Shown: in pieces, positions 1 through 9,353 of the stretch
How the letters are laid out: each line of letters starts with the position of its first letter
Numbering within the stretch: the first letter of the stretch is position 1
Origin: Bacteroidales bacterium
GTDB taxonomy: Bacteria; Bacteroidota; Bacteroidia; Bacteroidales; Lentimicrobiaceae
Direction: 5' to 3'
Assembly: GCA_016705005.1 (NCBI GenBank)
Contig: JADIZB010000004.1
Location: 310,001 to 374,000, forward strand
DNA: 64,000 nt
Translations under genes and position numbers: made by a program
Notes under the pieces: model-generated
Database searches by the model: none
What the model saw: only the letters and a program-made list of their open reading frames with translations
Told to the model about the DNA's origin: nothing

Positions 1-485
1 AAAGAATCACTCCCGGACTTGCACTTGTTTATATTGTCGGTCTGGCAGTGCTGGTGCATCAGTTTGGCTTTGAAACGATCAGCTCATGGCTTGGTATCCG
101 GAAATCAGGGCTGATATTCGCGATGATTCTTGGCGCTATATCCATTCTTTGGCTGATAAAGGTTCTTACAATCAGAGGAACCGGAATAATCTTCAGAACA
201 AAACAGGATACCAGTGAACTGATACTCACCAATCTGATTTTCAATGCTGCAGGAGGCATTGTAATTTTCCCCCTTGTATTGACCGGATATTACAGTGGCA
301 ACCTGCCAATCCTGAAAATTGCCGTCATCGTTTTGCTTGTCGTTATGTGTCTCAGATTTTTCAGAAGTATGGTTGTTGGATTCGCAGCGCAAACGTTTTC
401 GGTGTTGTATTTATTTTTGTATCTTTGCACCCTCGAAATTTTACCGGTACTCTTTCTTTACAGATTAGTAACCTTAGCTGACTAA
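1..485 (+). CDS. DUF4271 family membrane protein, 5' end outside window
   Basis: The reading frame is open from base 3 and ends at 485, so the gene starts upstream of the window. The visible part is about 160 residues and strongly hydrophobic, with four or five likely membrane helices, for example residues LAVLVHQFGF and IFAMILGAISILWLI. DUF4271 proteins are known from Bacteroidota, typically directly upstream of uroporphyrinogen-III synthase, which is the arrangement here. Their function is not established. A TATCTTTG box at 420-427 inside the 3' end could be a -7 element for the next gene, but I see no good TTG partner for it. The family call rests on hydrophobicity, size and context. Confidence 0.7.
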   Translation, partial: RITPGLALVYIVGLAVLVHQFGFETISSWLGIRKSGLIFAMILGAISILWLIKVLTIRGTGIIFRTKQDTSELILTNLIFNAAGGIVIFPLVLTGYYSGNLPILKIAVIVLLVVMCLRFFRSMVVGFAAQTFSVLYLFLYLCTLEILPVLFLYRLVTLAD

Positions 486-549
486 TAAGCAGTTAAGTGC
501 CGGAATTGCTGAAAATTATGTTAAAGTTAAATTTCTAATTTCGATTAAA

Positions 550-1305
550 TTGAAAATCAAGAATGTACTGATTTCGCAGCCGAAGCCTGCCGAACTTGAG
601 AAATCCCCTTATGGAGAGATTATCAAAAAATACTGCCTGAATGTTGATTTTCACAAATTCTTCAAAATTGAAGGCTTAAGCTCAATCGATTTCAGGAAAG
701 AAAATAAAGTAAGATTAGCTGATAATACTGCTGTTATTTTTACCAGCAAGCACGGCGTTGATCATTTTTTCAGACTGGCAACTGAATTGAGGACGGAAAT
801 TCCTGAATCGATGAAGTATTTTTGTTCATCTGAAGCAACGGCATATTATCTTCAAAAATATATCCAATACCGAAAACGCAAAATATTTTTCAGCAGTCAG
901 GAGCTGAATGACCTGGTTGATATCATCAGGAAGCATAAAACTGAGAAATACCTGCTTCCCTGCAGTGCAGAGCACAACAATGAATTGTCAGATCTTCTTG
1001 ATCAGCACAAGATCACGTATACCAAAGCGATCATGTACAGGACTGTGCCGGATGATATGTCATTTCTTGACCTGAACAAGTACGAAATGCTTGTATTTTT
1101 CAGTCCGGCAGGTATCAGATCCCTCTTCAGGAATTTTCCTGAATTTCAACAGGGGGAGAAAGCCATTGGTGTTTTCGGACAAACCACTGCTGCTGCGGCG
1201 CGTGATGCCGGCTTCAGCATAATGGTTGAAGCCCCGACACCAACAGCTCCCTCTATGGCAAAGGCCATTGAACAGTTTCTTGCGGCCAACCACAAGAACA
1301 AATAA
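550..1305 (+). CDS. hemD: Uroporphyrinogen-III synthase
   Basis: Cytoplasmic enzyme of tetrapyrrole synthesis that cyclises hydroxymethylbilane to uroporphyrinogen III with inversion of ring D. The 251-residue length fits the family. The N-terminus (KIKNVLISQPKP, then EKSPYGEI) resembles the Bacteroidota HemD type, and the later VFFSPAGIRSL and FGQTTAAAARDAGF segments match the usual HemD pattern of a Ser-Pro-x-G segment followed by a G-x-T-(T/A)-A-A segment. HemD is poorly conserved, so the call leans partly on the DUF4271 neighbour. The start is a TTG codon. I see no in-frame ATG nearby, and the translated N-terminus from this TTG aligns well with remembered relatives. Haem supply is relevant to the 81 c-type haem motifs encoded later in the window, though no link in regulation is visible. 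Confidence 0.82.
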   Translation: MKIKNVLISQPKPAELEKSPYGEIIKKYCLNVDFHKFFKIEGLSSIDFRKENKVRLADNTAVIFTSKHGVDHFFRLATELRTEIPESMKYFCSSEATAYYLQKYIQYRKRKIFFSSQELNDLVDIIRKHKTEKYLLPCSAEHNNELSDLLDQHKITYTKAIMYRTVPDDMSFLDLNKYEMLVFFSPAGIRSLFRNFPEFQQGEKAIGVFGQTTAAAARDAGFSIMVEAPTPTAPSMAKAIEQFLAANHKNK

Positions 1306-1358
1306 TGTTGCAACCGATGGATAAACAGTTTGCCAGCTTCCATGTATAACCTATTTCA

Positions 1359-1742
1359 ATGCAAACATTTGGAAAGCAGGAACATTTATGCTCCTTTACT
1401 GAAATCCGGAAATTATTCAATGAAGGGCATACATTTTTCAGACATCCGATAAAGGTTTATTGGCTGCCGGGTGATTGGACAGGGAGTCCGGTGATCAGGG
1501 TGATGGTATCAGTTTCGAAGAGGAATTTTAAAAAATCTGTTGATCGCAATCATATCAAGCGATTGCTCAGGGAATGCTTCAGAAGAAACAAGCACATTGC
1601 AATAGAAGGCCTGAACCGGCAAACTTGTATGCTGGCATTTGTTTATTCAGGCAAAGAAATTCCCGAGTTCATTTCCCTTGAACCGATAATAATCAAACTA
1701 CTTCAGCGTTTAATCAAGGAATATGAAACAACTGCTGGCTAA
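1359..1742 (+). CDS. rnpA: Ribonuclease P protein component
   Basis: Small basic protein that joins the RNase P RNA to remove 5' leaders from tRNA precursors. The family signature is clear: the RNHIKRLLRECFRRNK segment at about residues 63-78 is the RNR motif that binds RNA. An N-terminal KLFNEGHTF and a V(S)VSKRNFKKSV strand precede it. Length is 127 residues, normal for the family. The 3' end overlaps yidD by 20 bases, the usual rnpA-yidD arrangement, so the two are probably translated from one message. The start ATG follows hemD by about 50 bases. Confidence 0.93.
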   Translation: MQTFGKQEHLCSFTEIRKLFNEGHTFFRHPIKVYWLPGDWTGSPVIRVMVSVSKRNFKKSVDRNHIKRLLRECFRRNKHIAIEGLNRQTCMLAFVYSGKEIPEFISLEPIIIKLLQRLIKEYETTAG

Positions 1743-1944
1743 ACTAATGATTGGCCTGATCAGGATTTATCAGGGCGCAATTTCGCCATATCTGCCTCCA
1801 TCGTGCAGATATACCCCTACCTGCTCAGCCTATGGCATTGAAGCATTGAAGAAACATGGTCCATTCAGGGGAGGTTGGCTGACACTGAAGCGAATCCTAT
1901 CTTGTCACCCATGGGGAGGGAAAGGCTACGATCCGGTTCCATAA
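1723..1944 (+). CDS. yidD: Membrane protein insertion efficiency factor YidD
   Basis: Small peripheral inner-membrane protein thought to assist YidC-mediated membrane protein insertion. The 73-residue sequence has the complete family signature: LIRIYQGAISPYLPPSCRY, then TPTCSAYGIEAL, then a C-terminal RILSCHPWGGKGYDPVP. The three conserved cysteines are present. It overlaps rnpA by 20 bases. The next gene begins 30 bases after its stop, so co-transcription with the S41 peptidase is plausible. Confidence 0.94.
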   Translation: MKQLLAKLMIGLIRIYQGAISPYLPPSCRYTPTCSAYGIEALKKHGPFRGGWLTLKRILSCHPWGGKGYDPVP

Positions 1945-1974
1945 TCAAGAATTTGTAAATAAAAGCTTTTTAAG

Positions 1975-3651
1975 ATGAGACAGATATTCCTGATTACCAT
2001 CCTGTTAATTTCAGGACTGACTAACCCAACGATAGTCAGTTCACAGAATTCCTCCAGTTTTGAAATATCAAAGAACCTCGACATCTTTGCCACGATGTTT
2101 AAAGAGCTCAACAACAATTATGTTGATGAGCTGAATTACGGCGATTTGGTTAAAACAGGCATTGATGCTATTCTGAATAAGCTCGATCCATATACTGTTT
2201 TTATATCAGAAGCCGAAATTGAAGACTTCAATTTTATGACCACGGGTCAGTATGGAGGCATTGGTGCATTGATTCATAAACAAGGCGACTTTGTTGTTAT
2301 TTCTGAGCCCTACGAGGGTTCACCGGCCCTCAAAGCCGGATTGTTACCCGGTGACCAGATTCTAAGCATCAACGACAAAGATGCCAGGGGTAAATCGGTG
2401 AGCGATGTCAGTGCAATCCTGAAAGGTCAGCCAGGCACTTCGATGAAGCTGAAAATAAGTCGCGAAGGTGAAAGCCTTCCAATGGATATAATGATTCAGC
2501 GTGAAAATGTATCAATTCCGAATGTTGCCTATTCTGAAATGGTAGATGAAAACACAGGGTATATTAAATTAACCGGATTCACGCAAAACTCCGGAAAGGA
2601 AGTTAAAGATGCCTTGACAAAACTGAAAGAGACAGGCAAATTAAAAGCCCTTATCATCGATCTGCGTGACAATGGCGGTGGGCTGATGAATGAAGCTGTC
2701 AGTATCACGAACCTTTTTGTTAAAAAGGGTGAACTTGTAGTAAGTACCAAAGGCAAAACGCCTGACCGGAATAAATCGTACAAGACATTTGTTCAGCCTG
2801 TAGATACAGAAATCCCTATCGTTGTTCTGGTCAATGCCTTCAGCGCTTCAGCTTCTGAAATTGTCGCCGGTGCCCTTCAGGACCTTGACAGGGCTGTGAT
2901 CATTGGTGAGCGTACATATGGCAAAGGACTGGTTCAGAACATTGTTCCGCTTACATACAATACCCAGATGAAGGTGACAGTGGCAAAGTACTATATACCT
3001 AGCGGAAGGTGCATTCAGGCGATCGATTACGCATCGAGGGATAGTCTTGGTTTTTCAAGGCCGATACCGGATTCATTGATCAATCGTTTTAAAACCAAGG
3101 CAGGACGGATCGTTTATGATGGTGGTGGCATTATGCCGGATATCACTGCTGAAGAGCCTATGGCAAGTAATATTGCAATCAGCCTGATTACAAAATACCT
3201 GATTTTTGATTACGCAAACAAATTCAGGCGTGAACACACAACCATCGCGGAACCACATGATTTCATCATTAGTGATGAAATTTACAGCGATTTTCTGGCA
3301 TGGATTCAGAACAAGGATTATGATTACACGACCAGAAGTGAGAGAATGCTTTCAGATTTAAAAAAGATTGCCGAAAAGGAACAGTATTTCACCGAACTGA
3401 AGGCAGAATTTGATATGCTGGAATCAAAAATGCAACACAATAAACAGGCTGACCTGATCAAATTCAGCGATGAGATCAAAACGATGTTACGCAGTGAGAT
3501 TGTTTCGCGTTATTATTATCAGAAAGGAAGAATCAAAGCTTCTGTTTCCGAAGACAAGGAAATTGAAACAGCCATCGGAATCCTCAATGACCCCAAGATT
3601 TATAAAGCCATTCTTGATGGCACGAGCAACCTGACAAATACAAAATCATAA
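1975..3651 (+). CDS. C-terminal processing peptidase (S41 family) with PDZ domain
   Basis: Exported serine protease of the Ctp/Prc type, which trims proteins from the C-terminus in the periplasm. It has 558 residues. There is a signal peptide at about 1-22 (IFLITILLISGL), a Bacteroidota-type N-terminal segment, a PDZ domain at about 85-170 (GGIGALI, then GSPALKAGLLPGDQILSIND), and the peptidase domain after it. The catalytic serine lies in NAFSASASEIVAGAL near residue 293 and the lysine in GERTYGKGLVQ near 316. A long helical C-terminal extension of about 170 residues follows. It sits 30 bases after yidD and 8 bases before the ligase-like gene, suggesting an operon from rnpA onward. Confidence 0.92.
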   Translation: MRQIFLITILLISGLTNPTIVSSQNSSSFEISKNLDIFATMFKELNNNYVDELNYGDLVKTGIDAILNKLDPYTVFISEAEIEDFNFMTTGQYGGIGALIHKQGDFVVISEPYEGSPALKAGLLPGDQILSINDKDARGKSVSDVSAILKGQPGTSMKLKISREGESLPMDIMIQRENVSIPNVAYSEMVDENTGYIKLTGFTQNSGKEVKDALTKLKETGKLKALIIDLRDNGGGLMNEAVSITNLFVKKGELVVSTKGKTPDRNKSYKTFVQPVDTEIPIVVLVNAFSASASEIVAGALQDLDRAVIIGERTYGKGLVQNIVPLTYNTQMKVTVAKYYIPSGRCIQAIDYASRDSLGFSRPIPDSLINRFKTKAGRIVYDGGGIMPDITAEEPMASNIAISLITKYLIFDYANKFRREHTTIAEPHDFIISDEIYSDFLAWIQNKDYDYTTRSERMLSDLKKIAEKEQYFTELKAEFDMLESKMQHNKQADLIKFSDEIKTMLRSEIVSRYYYQKGRIKASVSEDKEIETAIGILNDPKIYKAILDGTSNLTNTKS

Positions 3652-3659
3652 GGCAATTT

Positions 3660-5336
3660 ATGGGGTCACTTTCAGGAAATGTACCCTTCAAACTGAACAT
3701 CAGAACTGATGTGTCATCCCTGATGTTTTACACAATGATTCTGCTGGCGATGTCGATCCCGCTATCAGAGTTCGGAATGAGTGTGGCCCAGTTTATTATG
3801 CTTGCATTATGGATTCATGAAGGTGCTGATTTCAGCCGACCGGCAAATCAGCACGATATTAGAAAAAAAGATGCTTTATTAAATTATTTCAAAATTGCCG
3901 GAACTAATCTGACCGGTAAATTCAGGATGCTATTTAACAATCCGGCAGCTTTGGCTGTGATATCCCTGTATTTTATTCACCTGGCCGGGTTGCTCTATAC
4001 TTCGGACCTCAACTATGCGCTCAAAGATCTCAGAATAAAGCTGCCCCTGTTGAGTCTTCCGGTAATTATCGCCACATCAGCAGCTCTAACAAAAGAAAAA
4101 TTTAACCAATTGCTGGCATTTTTCTGCCTGGCTGTCTTCGCAGGTACGGTTGCCAGTATCTATGTTCTTTTAACAAGGCATGTGAGCGATCCCCGTGAAT
4201 TGAGCATATTTATTTCCCACATCAGATTTGGCCTGACGATCTGCTTTTCTATTTTCATTCTTTTGTATTTTTTATATAAAAGAACCGGTACAACCCGGTT
4301 TCTGAGAGCAATTGTTGCACTCGGGATTCTATGGTTCTTTTTCTTCCTGATTATTCTGGAATCGGTGACTGGACTGGCAATTGCCGGTTTGCTTGTTTAT
4401 ATTTTCTCATTGATTGCATCGTTCAGGATAAAATCCAAACTTATCCGCTGGGCAGTTTTCTTACCGATTTTGCTTTCTCCGGTTCTGGCAGCCAACTTTT
4501 TCAGGCAACAGGTAAAAGAGTTTAATAAAGTTGAGGTTATCGATTACCGGGAACTGGACAAGTACACCCATTACGGAACGCCTTATGTTCATGATACCTG
4601 CTCCTATGGCATAGAAAAAGGAAAATACGTGGGAATATATCTAGCCCCGTCGGAACTTCGCCAGGAATGGAACAGGAGGAGCCACCTCAGCTATGATGGC
4701 CTTGATAATAAAGGACAGGAACTTAGTTATACCATAATCCGGTTTCTGAATTCCAAGGGTCTGAGAAAGGACGCTAATGGGATAAAAAGTCTTACGGATT
4801 CAGAAATTGCACATATTGAAAATGGAGTAGCAAATACTGCCTACCTCGAAAGTTTTAGCTTCCGGTCAAGGATCGACCAGATGGTGATGGGATATACCAA
4901 TTATGTAAAACACGGTGATCCCAATGCTTCTTCAGTAATGCAGCGTGTTGAATACTGGAAAACCTCAGCCTATATTATCAGGGAACACTGGCTCACAGGT
5001 GTTGGAACCGGGGACCTGAATCAGGCATTTTCTTCTGCCTATCAGGAAATGGGTTCAAAGCTTGACGACGCGTTCCGTAACAGGTCGCACAATCAGTTTT
5101 TAGCCATTTTTGTTGCCTTTGGCGTATTCGGCCTGATCTGGTTTTTGTTTACCCTGTTTTACCCTCCTTTTGCTGTAGGCCGGCATACCGATTATTTCTA
5201 TCTGGTATTTTTTACTATTATATTTATGTCGATGCTGACTGAAGACACTTTGGAAACGCAGGCAGGTGCAACATTTTTCGCTTTTTTTAATGCACTGTTG
5301 CTGTTTGGCAGGAAACGTGAACCGGGCCGGACCTGA
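3660..5336 (+). CDS. O-antigen ligase family (Wzy_C-like) membrane protein
   Basis: Polytopic inner-membrane protein of 558 residues. It has several N-terminal helices, a large non-membrane loop in the middle (about residues 280-470) and two C-terminal helices, the layout of WaaL/Wzy_C proteins that transfer or polymerise polysaccharide on a lipid carrier. The conserved loop signature is visible as WLTGVGTGDLNQAF, then RSHNQFLAIFVAFGVFGL, where the RSHNQ-type motif carries the functional histidine. Substrate cannot be told from sequence, and polymerase and ligase cannot be separated. The ATG lies 8 bases downstream of the S41 peptidase stop. Confidence 0.82.
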   Translation: MGSLSGNVPFKLNIRTDVSSLMFYTMILLAMSIPLSEFGMSVAQFIMLALWIHEGADFSRPANQHDIRKKDALLNYFKIAGTNLTGKFRMLFNNPAALAVISLYFIHLAGLLYTSDLNYALKDLRIKLPLLSLPVIIATSAALTKEKFNQLLAFFCLAVFAGTVASIYVLLTRHVSDPRELSIFISHIRFGLTICFSIFILLYFLYKRTGTTRFLRAIVALGILWFFFFLIILESVTGLAIAGLLVYIFSLIASFRIKSKLIRWAVFLPILLSPVLAANFFRQQVKEFNKVEVIDYRELDKYTHYGTPYVHDTCSYGIEKGKYVGIYLAPSELRQEWNRRSHLSYDGLDNKGQELSYTIIRFLNSKGLRKDANGIKSLTDSEIAHIENGVANTAYLESFSFRSRIDQMVMGYTNYVKHGDPNASSVMQRVEYWKTSAYIIREHWLTGVGTGDLNQAFSSAYQEMGSKLDDAFRNRSHNQFLAIFVAFGVFGLIWFLFTLFYPPFAVGRHTDYFYLVFFTIIFMSMLTEDTLETQAGATFFAFFNALLLFGRKREPGRT

Positions 5337-5405
5337 TGGTGAAAGCGAACAGCCGGCCTGTTAATATATTTCCTACATTTAGCATCTGAATACAAACGAT
5401 CCGGA

Positions 5406-5897
5406 ATGATTAAAAAAGAACTCACGATAAGATATATAGAAACCGATCAGGCTGACGAACTTGAGCCCAGTGAGAGCGCATTGCTCGTGCAAGCCAAAGA
5501 AGCAGCAAAACGAGCCTACGCGCCATATTCCGGCTTCAGAGTCGGAGCAGCTTTAAGGCTTGGAAACGGACAGGTCATCACCGGTAACAACCAGGAGAAT
5601 GCCGCGTATCCTTCCGGATTGTGTGCCGAGAGGGTTGCCATTTTTGCAGCTTCTGCCATGCATCCGGGTGAAGTTATTGAAAGTATAGCTATCACAATTG
5701 ATACAGATGGTCAGAAAGTGATCGATCCTGTTCCCCCATGCGGAGCCTGCAGACAGGTGATTGCGGAATATGAAAACAAGCAACAGAAGAAGATCAGGAT
5801 TACTTTTGCAGGTGAGACAGGGAGAATAATTCAGGTTGAAGGTATTGAAAGCCTGTTACCTATGACATTTAACTCTCACAATCTCCAGCACAGATAG
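5406..5897 (+). CDS. cdd: Cytidine deaminase
   Basis: Cytoplasmic pyrimidine salvage enzyme that deaminates cytidine and deoxycytidine to the uridine forms. Zinc-site motifs are intact. CAERV at residues 73-77 supplies one Cys ligand and the catalytic Glu75, and PCGACRQV from about 111 supplies Cys112 and Cys115. The N-terminal segment YAPYSGFRVGAAL and NQENAAYPSG are typical of the homotetrameric class. The length of 163 residues is slightly above the usual 130-140 because of an N-terminal extension (about 25 residues) common in Bacteroidota members. It stands about 70 bases from the ligase gene. Confidence 0.93.
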   Translation: MIKKELTIRYIETDQADELEPSESALLVQAKEAAKRAYAPYSGFRVGAALRLGNGQVITGNNQENAAYPSGLCAERVAIFAASAMHPGEVIESIAITIDTDGQKVIDPVPPCGACRQVIAEYENKQQKKIRITFAGETGRIIQVEGIESLLPMTFNSHNLQHR

Positions 5898-5924
5898 GGT
5901 GCATCTGCAAATACCCGCACGCCG

Positions 5925-5955
5925 GTGAAAAGTTTTTCCCGGAGTGATATTTTTG
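5925..5955 (+). promoter_or_regulatory. Possible Bacteroidota promoter for the ChaN-like gene
   Basis: A perfect TAnnTTTG -7 box (TATTTTTG, 5948-5955) is preceded at a 20-base spacing by GTG, one mismatch from the TTG -33 element. It would give a leader of about 60 bases to the ATG at 6021. The imperfect -33 element makes this tentative. Confidence 0.32.
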
Positions 5956-6020
5956 TTGTTTGGTCAAAAAAACCAACCTTCTATAAGTATCCACAATAAC
6001 CACTGAGCAATTCAAATACT

Positions 6021-6890
6021 ATGAAAACACTGATATTTTCAATCCTTGGCCTGTTTTTAATGACATCCATGAACAGAGATATGCCAGCCTATGCCATTTA
6101 TAATTCAAAAGGCAAAGCCACTGATTTTGAAAAACTGGTAAAGGAAGCGGCTGAAGTCGATGTAGTTCTGTTTGGCGAGCTGCATAACAGTCCGGTCATT
6201 CACTGGCTTGAGCTTGAGCTTACGAGGTCTCTGCATCAGATTAAGGGAAACCGGTTGATTCTTGCCGCTGAAATGTTTGAGTCGGATAATGCCCTGATCA
6301 TCAATGAATACCTCAATGGAAAAGTTAAAGACAAGAATTTTGAAGCAGAAGCCCGGCTATGGCCAAATTACAAAACAGATTACAAACCTTTGTTACAATT
6401 TGCCCGTGACAGCAACCTGATATTTGTCCCCTCCAATATTCCACGACGATACGCAGCAATTGTAAACCGTGAAGGGTTTGAAGGACTTGATTCACTCTCA
6501 TCCGAGGCAAAAAACCTGATTGCTCCTCTTCCGGTTGCCTATGACCCTGAGCTACCCGGATATAAAAGTATGATTGAAATGATGGGCGAAAATGGAGGTG
6601 AACATGTGAACAACAATCTGCCAAAGGCACAGGCTGTTAAAGACGCTACCATGGCTTACAATATTGCCAGAAACGCAGTCAATGGCAAAATTGTGCTGCA
6701 TTTCCACGGGACGTATCATTCAGATAATTTTGAAGGAATCGTATGGTACCTGAAGAGGCTGAAACCTGAACTTAAAATTCTCACGATCAATTCCAGCGAA
6801 CAAGACGAAGTAGCCCCCCTGGAAAGCGGATCTGAAGGAATAGCTGACTATATCATTGTTGTCCCAACATCCATGACCAAGACCTATTGA
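6021..6890 (+). CDS. ChaN family (haem-binding/uptake-related) protein
   Basis: Member of the Cofac_haem_bdg (ChaN) family, iron- or haem-linked proteins whose exact role is unresolved. It has 289 residues with an N-terminal hydrophobic segment (IFSILGLFLMTSM) that looks like a signal peptide, but no clear lipobox cysteine. The family motifs are present: VVLFGELHNSPVIHWLE near residues 52-68, LAAEMFESD near 90, and a late HFHGTYHSDN segment. It is monocistronic: the upstream cdd is 123 bases away and the downstream gene is convergent. The family assignment is firm; the function is not. Confidence 0.82.
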   Translation: MKTLIFSILGLFLMTSMNRDMPAYAIYNSKGKATDFEKLVKEAAEVDVVLFGELHNSPVIHWLELELTRSLHQIKGNRLILAAEMFESDNALIINEYLNGKVKDKNFEAEARLWPNYKTDYKPLLQFARDSNLIFVPSNIPRRYAAIVNREGFEGLDSLSSEAKNLIAPLPVAYDPELPGYKSMIEMMGENGGEHVNNNLPKAQAVKDATMAYNIARNAVNGKIVLHFHGTYHSDNFEGIVWYLKRLKPELKILTINSSEQDEVAPLESGSEGIADYIIVVPTSMTKTY

Positions 6891-6933
6891 TATCAGGTTT
6901 AAGGAATGACAGCTGGCAGTCAAAGTGGAACGG

Positions 6934-7332
6934 TTACGAGAGGAAAGTATAATTGAGATTTACGACAAAATTCCACAGGGTTACTACCATAATTGCCAGT
7001 AGTTTTGCGAAATAGAAATTGAATTTTGCCTTTGATACGAGCAGATAAAGGACAAGGGTACTGATGAGTAAGCCTATAGCCGAAATGAACAGAAATCTTC
7101 CGTATTCAACTGCTACGTCCGGATTATTGCTGTGAAAAGTCCAGACCCGGTTGAGATAGTAATTACTGCTTGCCGCTATTGTAAATCCAATGGCGTTGCT
7201 GATGTATTTCTGTATTTTGAGCCATTCCTTACTCGCATAAGTAAATCCAAAATCTACCAGCACACCTGAAAAACCAACAATTCCAAACTTAATAAACTTG
7301 TACCCTACTTCACGGGTTAAAATATCTACCAT
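6934..7332 (-). CDS. GtrA family membrane protein
   Basis: Small integral membrane protein of 132 residues with four predicted helices. GtrA-like proteins are associated with moving or modifying lipid-linked sugars for cell-surface polysaccharides. Typical motifs are seen: FIKFGIVGFSGVLVDFG at the N-terminus, YLNRVWTFHS in the middle, and NFVVNLNYTF at the C-terminus. It follows the M28 peptidase gene by 31 bases on the same strand, so the two are probably co-transcribed, although no functional link is obvious. Confidence 0.86.
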   Translation of the reverse strand: MVDILTREVGYKFIKFGIVGFSGVLVDFGFTYASKEWLKIQKYISNAIGFTIAASSNYYLNRVWTFHSNNPDVAVEYGRFLFISAIGLLISTLVLYLLVSKAKFNFYFAKLLAIMVVTLWNFVVNLNYTFLS

Positions 7333-7363
7333 TTTTTTGCACAGCAGAGGCGCTCCTGCAGCG

Positions 7364-9151
7364 TTATAACTGAATAATGAGGATTTCCTTTTTCCCTTCC
7401 CTCAAAACTTCAACATTCACCGTTTCCCCTGGTTTCAATTTTCCAAGGCGGCTCATATAATCGTAAATATTACCTACCGGCAGACCATTGATGGCAGTAA
7501 TAATGTCGCCTTTCAGCATTCCGGCTTTCTGGGCAGGGCCATCCTTTCTTGTTCCTTCAACCTTCATTCCACCAGCGGTTTCTGCACCTGAAACATCAGG
7601 CATAATTCCGAGTGTAACTTTCAATCCACGGCCATAATTTCCACTCTCCTTACGACTTCCCGCTTCCCTGAACGAAGGCGGTGGGTTCATCGCCGAAAGG
7701 GAAGACACAATATCCCTGGTAAAATCAATGACACTGGCCTGTCCTTCATAATTAATCCTGTCGGCAAGGTCATCGGGTGTGTGGTAGTCTTCATGAGCTC
7801 CGGTGGTAATGAATAATACAGGAATCCCTTCACCATAGAACGCGGCATGATCAGAAGGGCCATACCCATCGGGCGATTTTTTAATACTGAATGGACGGTT
7901 ATCCGACAATTTACCGATGATTGAATCGGCCGTTGAGAATGTTCCGGTTCCTGATACAGTAAGATTGGGGTTGTCTTTCCCAAGCCTTCCCACCATGTCA
8001 AGGTTGACCATTCCTTTGATTGATTTTATATCAACAGGGCAATGACCTACAAAATATTTTGACCCAAGAATTCCCATTTCTTCGGCACCGAATGCAACAA
8101 TCAGGAGGCTGCGTGCCGGACGGTTTTCGGCGGCAGCAAAATAGGAAGTCATCTCAATCAGCGAGGCTACACCTGAAGCATTATCATCGGCACCCCCGTG
8201 AACGGCACTCACATCAAGAACTCTGGATCCGGATCCCGGTCCACCCATTCCAAGATGGTCGTAATGTGCTCCGATAACAATATATTCATTTTTAAGGGCA
8301 GGGTCTTTTCCGGGCAGGAATGCAATGATATTCCTGGTGGTCACTTTATTGCGGACTACTTCTGTAGCAGCGTTCACTTTCTTTTTTACTGAGATTCTTG
8401 CTGTAACTTTTCCGGAAATCATTGCTTTTTCGACAGAATCGATTGCTGAAGGCTGTAGTCCAAGTATCCAGGCAGCTGTTTTTCGTGTAATACTGATAAC
8501 CGGAAGGCCGGCATCGGATACTGTTTTATCAAATGTAATATCTACCGGTTGATCGTTTTTATCGATGGATGAAGGAGAAACAAGCAATAACCCGGCTGCT
8601 CCCCTGTCGCGCACTGACAATGCTTTTGCCCTATCGGTGGCCATAGGAATAAATGCGCTGCTGGCATTGTCTGGCTCAGGGTCGCCCCGTAGAACCAAAA
8701 CCCATTTTCCTTTCAGGTCCTGATCTGCAAAATCGTCCCATTTTAATTCGCCGCTGCTTCCCGAAATTCCGAACCCGGCAAAGACTACCTCTGCTTCAAG
8801 TGAGGTTGACGATGAAAATGAGAATGGCTGAAAATCTTTACCAGGCTGAAAATCTGTTCCATCAATACTGAGTTTATTTCCTTCACCACTCCGGATATCA
8901 GAAACAACACCAAAATATTGAAATCCATTCTTTCCGAGCAACGTAGCACCATTTTCGACCAGTTTGTTCCTGATAAAAACCGCTGCAAGTGAATCTCCTT
9001 CGGTTCCTGATTTTCGTCCACCAAGTTCTTCAGAAGCCAGGTATGTGACATCTGCCTTTAACTTTCCGGTTCTTGAGTCAGGTGTTTGAGCCCCGGCCGA
9101 AAGCAGGGCAAGCAAAAAAATCTGGAGAAAGATATATTTCTTGATTTTCAT
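7364..9151 (-). CDS. Secreted M28 family aminopeptidase with PA and PDZ domains
   Basis: Zinc peptidase exported by a signal peptide (IFLQIFLLALLSAGA at about 7-21, cleavage near AQT). It has 595 residues. A protease-associated (PA) domain lies at about 110-260, the M28 catalytic domain at about 270-490, and a C-terminal PDZ domain at about 510-595 (AGMLKGDIITAINGLPVG). The metal and catalytic residues are visible in order: GAHYDHLG, GGADDNASG, FGAEEMGILGS, NLDMVGR and GAHEDYHTPDD. It probably releases N-terminal amino acids from peptides in the periplasm or outside the cell. A CAAAAGTA at 9195-9202 reads TACTTTTG on this strand and could be its -7 box, without a matching -33. Confidence 0.92.
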   Translation of the reverse strand: MKIKKYIFLQIFLLALLSAGAQTPDSRTGKLKADVTYLASEELGGRKSGTEGDSLAAVFIRNKLVENGATLLGKNGFQYFGVVSDIRSGEGNKLSIDGTDFQPGKDFQPFSFSSSTSLEAEVVFAGFGISGSSGELKWDDFADQDLKGKWVLVLRGDPEPDNASSAFIPMATDRAKALSVRDRGAAGLLLVSPSSIDKNDQPVDITFDKTVSDAGLPVISITRKTAAWILGLQPSAIDSVEKAMISGKVTARISVKKKVNAATEVVRNKVTTRNIIAFLPGKDPALKNEYIVIGAHYDHLGMGGPGSGSRVLDVSAVHGGADDNASGVASLIEMTSYFAAAENRPARSLLIVAFGAEEMGILGSKYFVGHCPVDIKSIKGMVNLDMVGRLGKDNPNLTVSGTGTFSTADSIIGKLSDNRPFSIKKSPDGYGPSDHAAFYGEGIPVLFITTGAHEDYHTPDDLADRINYEGQASVIDFTRDIVSSLSAMNPPPSFREAGSRKESGNYGRGLKVTLGIMPDVSGAETAGGMKVEGTRKDGPAQKAGMLKGDIITAINGLPVGNIYDYMSRLGKLKPGETVNVEVLREGKKEILIIQL

Positions 9152-9249
9152 CGGTTCGTATTGATTTAAAAAAACTGCATAGATCTGCAGGCCACAAAAG
9201 TATAAAAATTACAAAAGCAGGAACCTTCGATTGCAGAAAAGGCATCCCG

Positions 9250-9275
9250 TTTCCGTTAAAAAAACAAAACGGAAA
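9250..9275. repeat. Inverted repeat between flavodoxin and M28 peptidase genes
   Basis: TTTCCGTT at 9250-9257 and AACGGAAA at 9268-9275 form a perfect 8 bp inverted repeat around an A-rich 10-base loop. It lies downstream of the flavodoxin gene and upstream of the M28 gene on the same strand. The T-rich stretch would be in the loop, not after the stem, so it is not a standard terminator. It may be an operator or chance. Confidence 0.3.
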
Positions 9276-9353
9276 ACATTATGAACAAAGGCTTCGGGAG
9301 GAATATCTGACTTAAGAAAACAGAAAAATCAGATTAAAAACTCCATGCAAAGG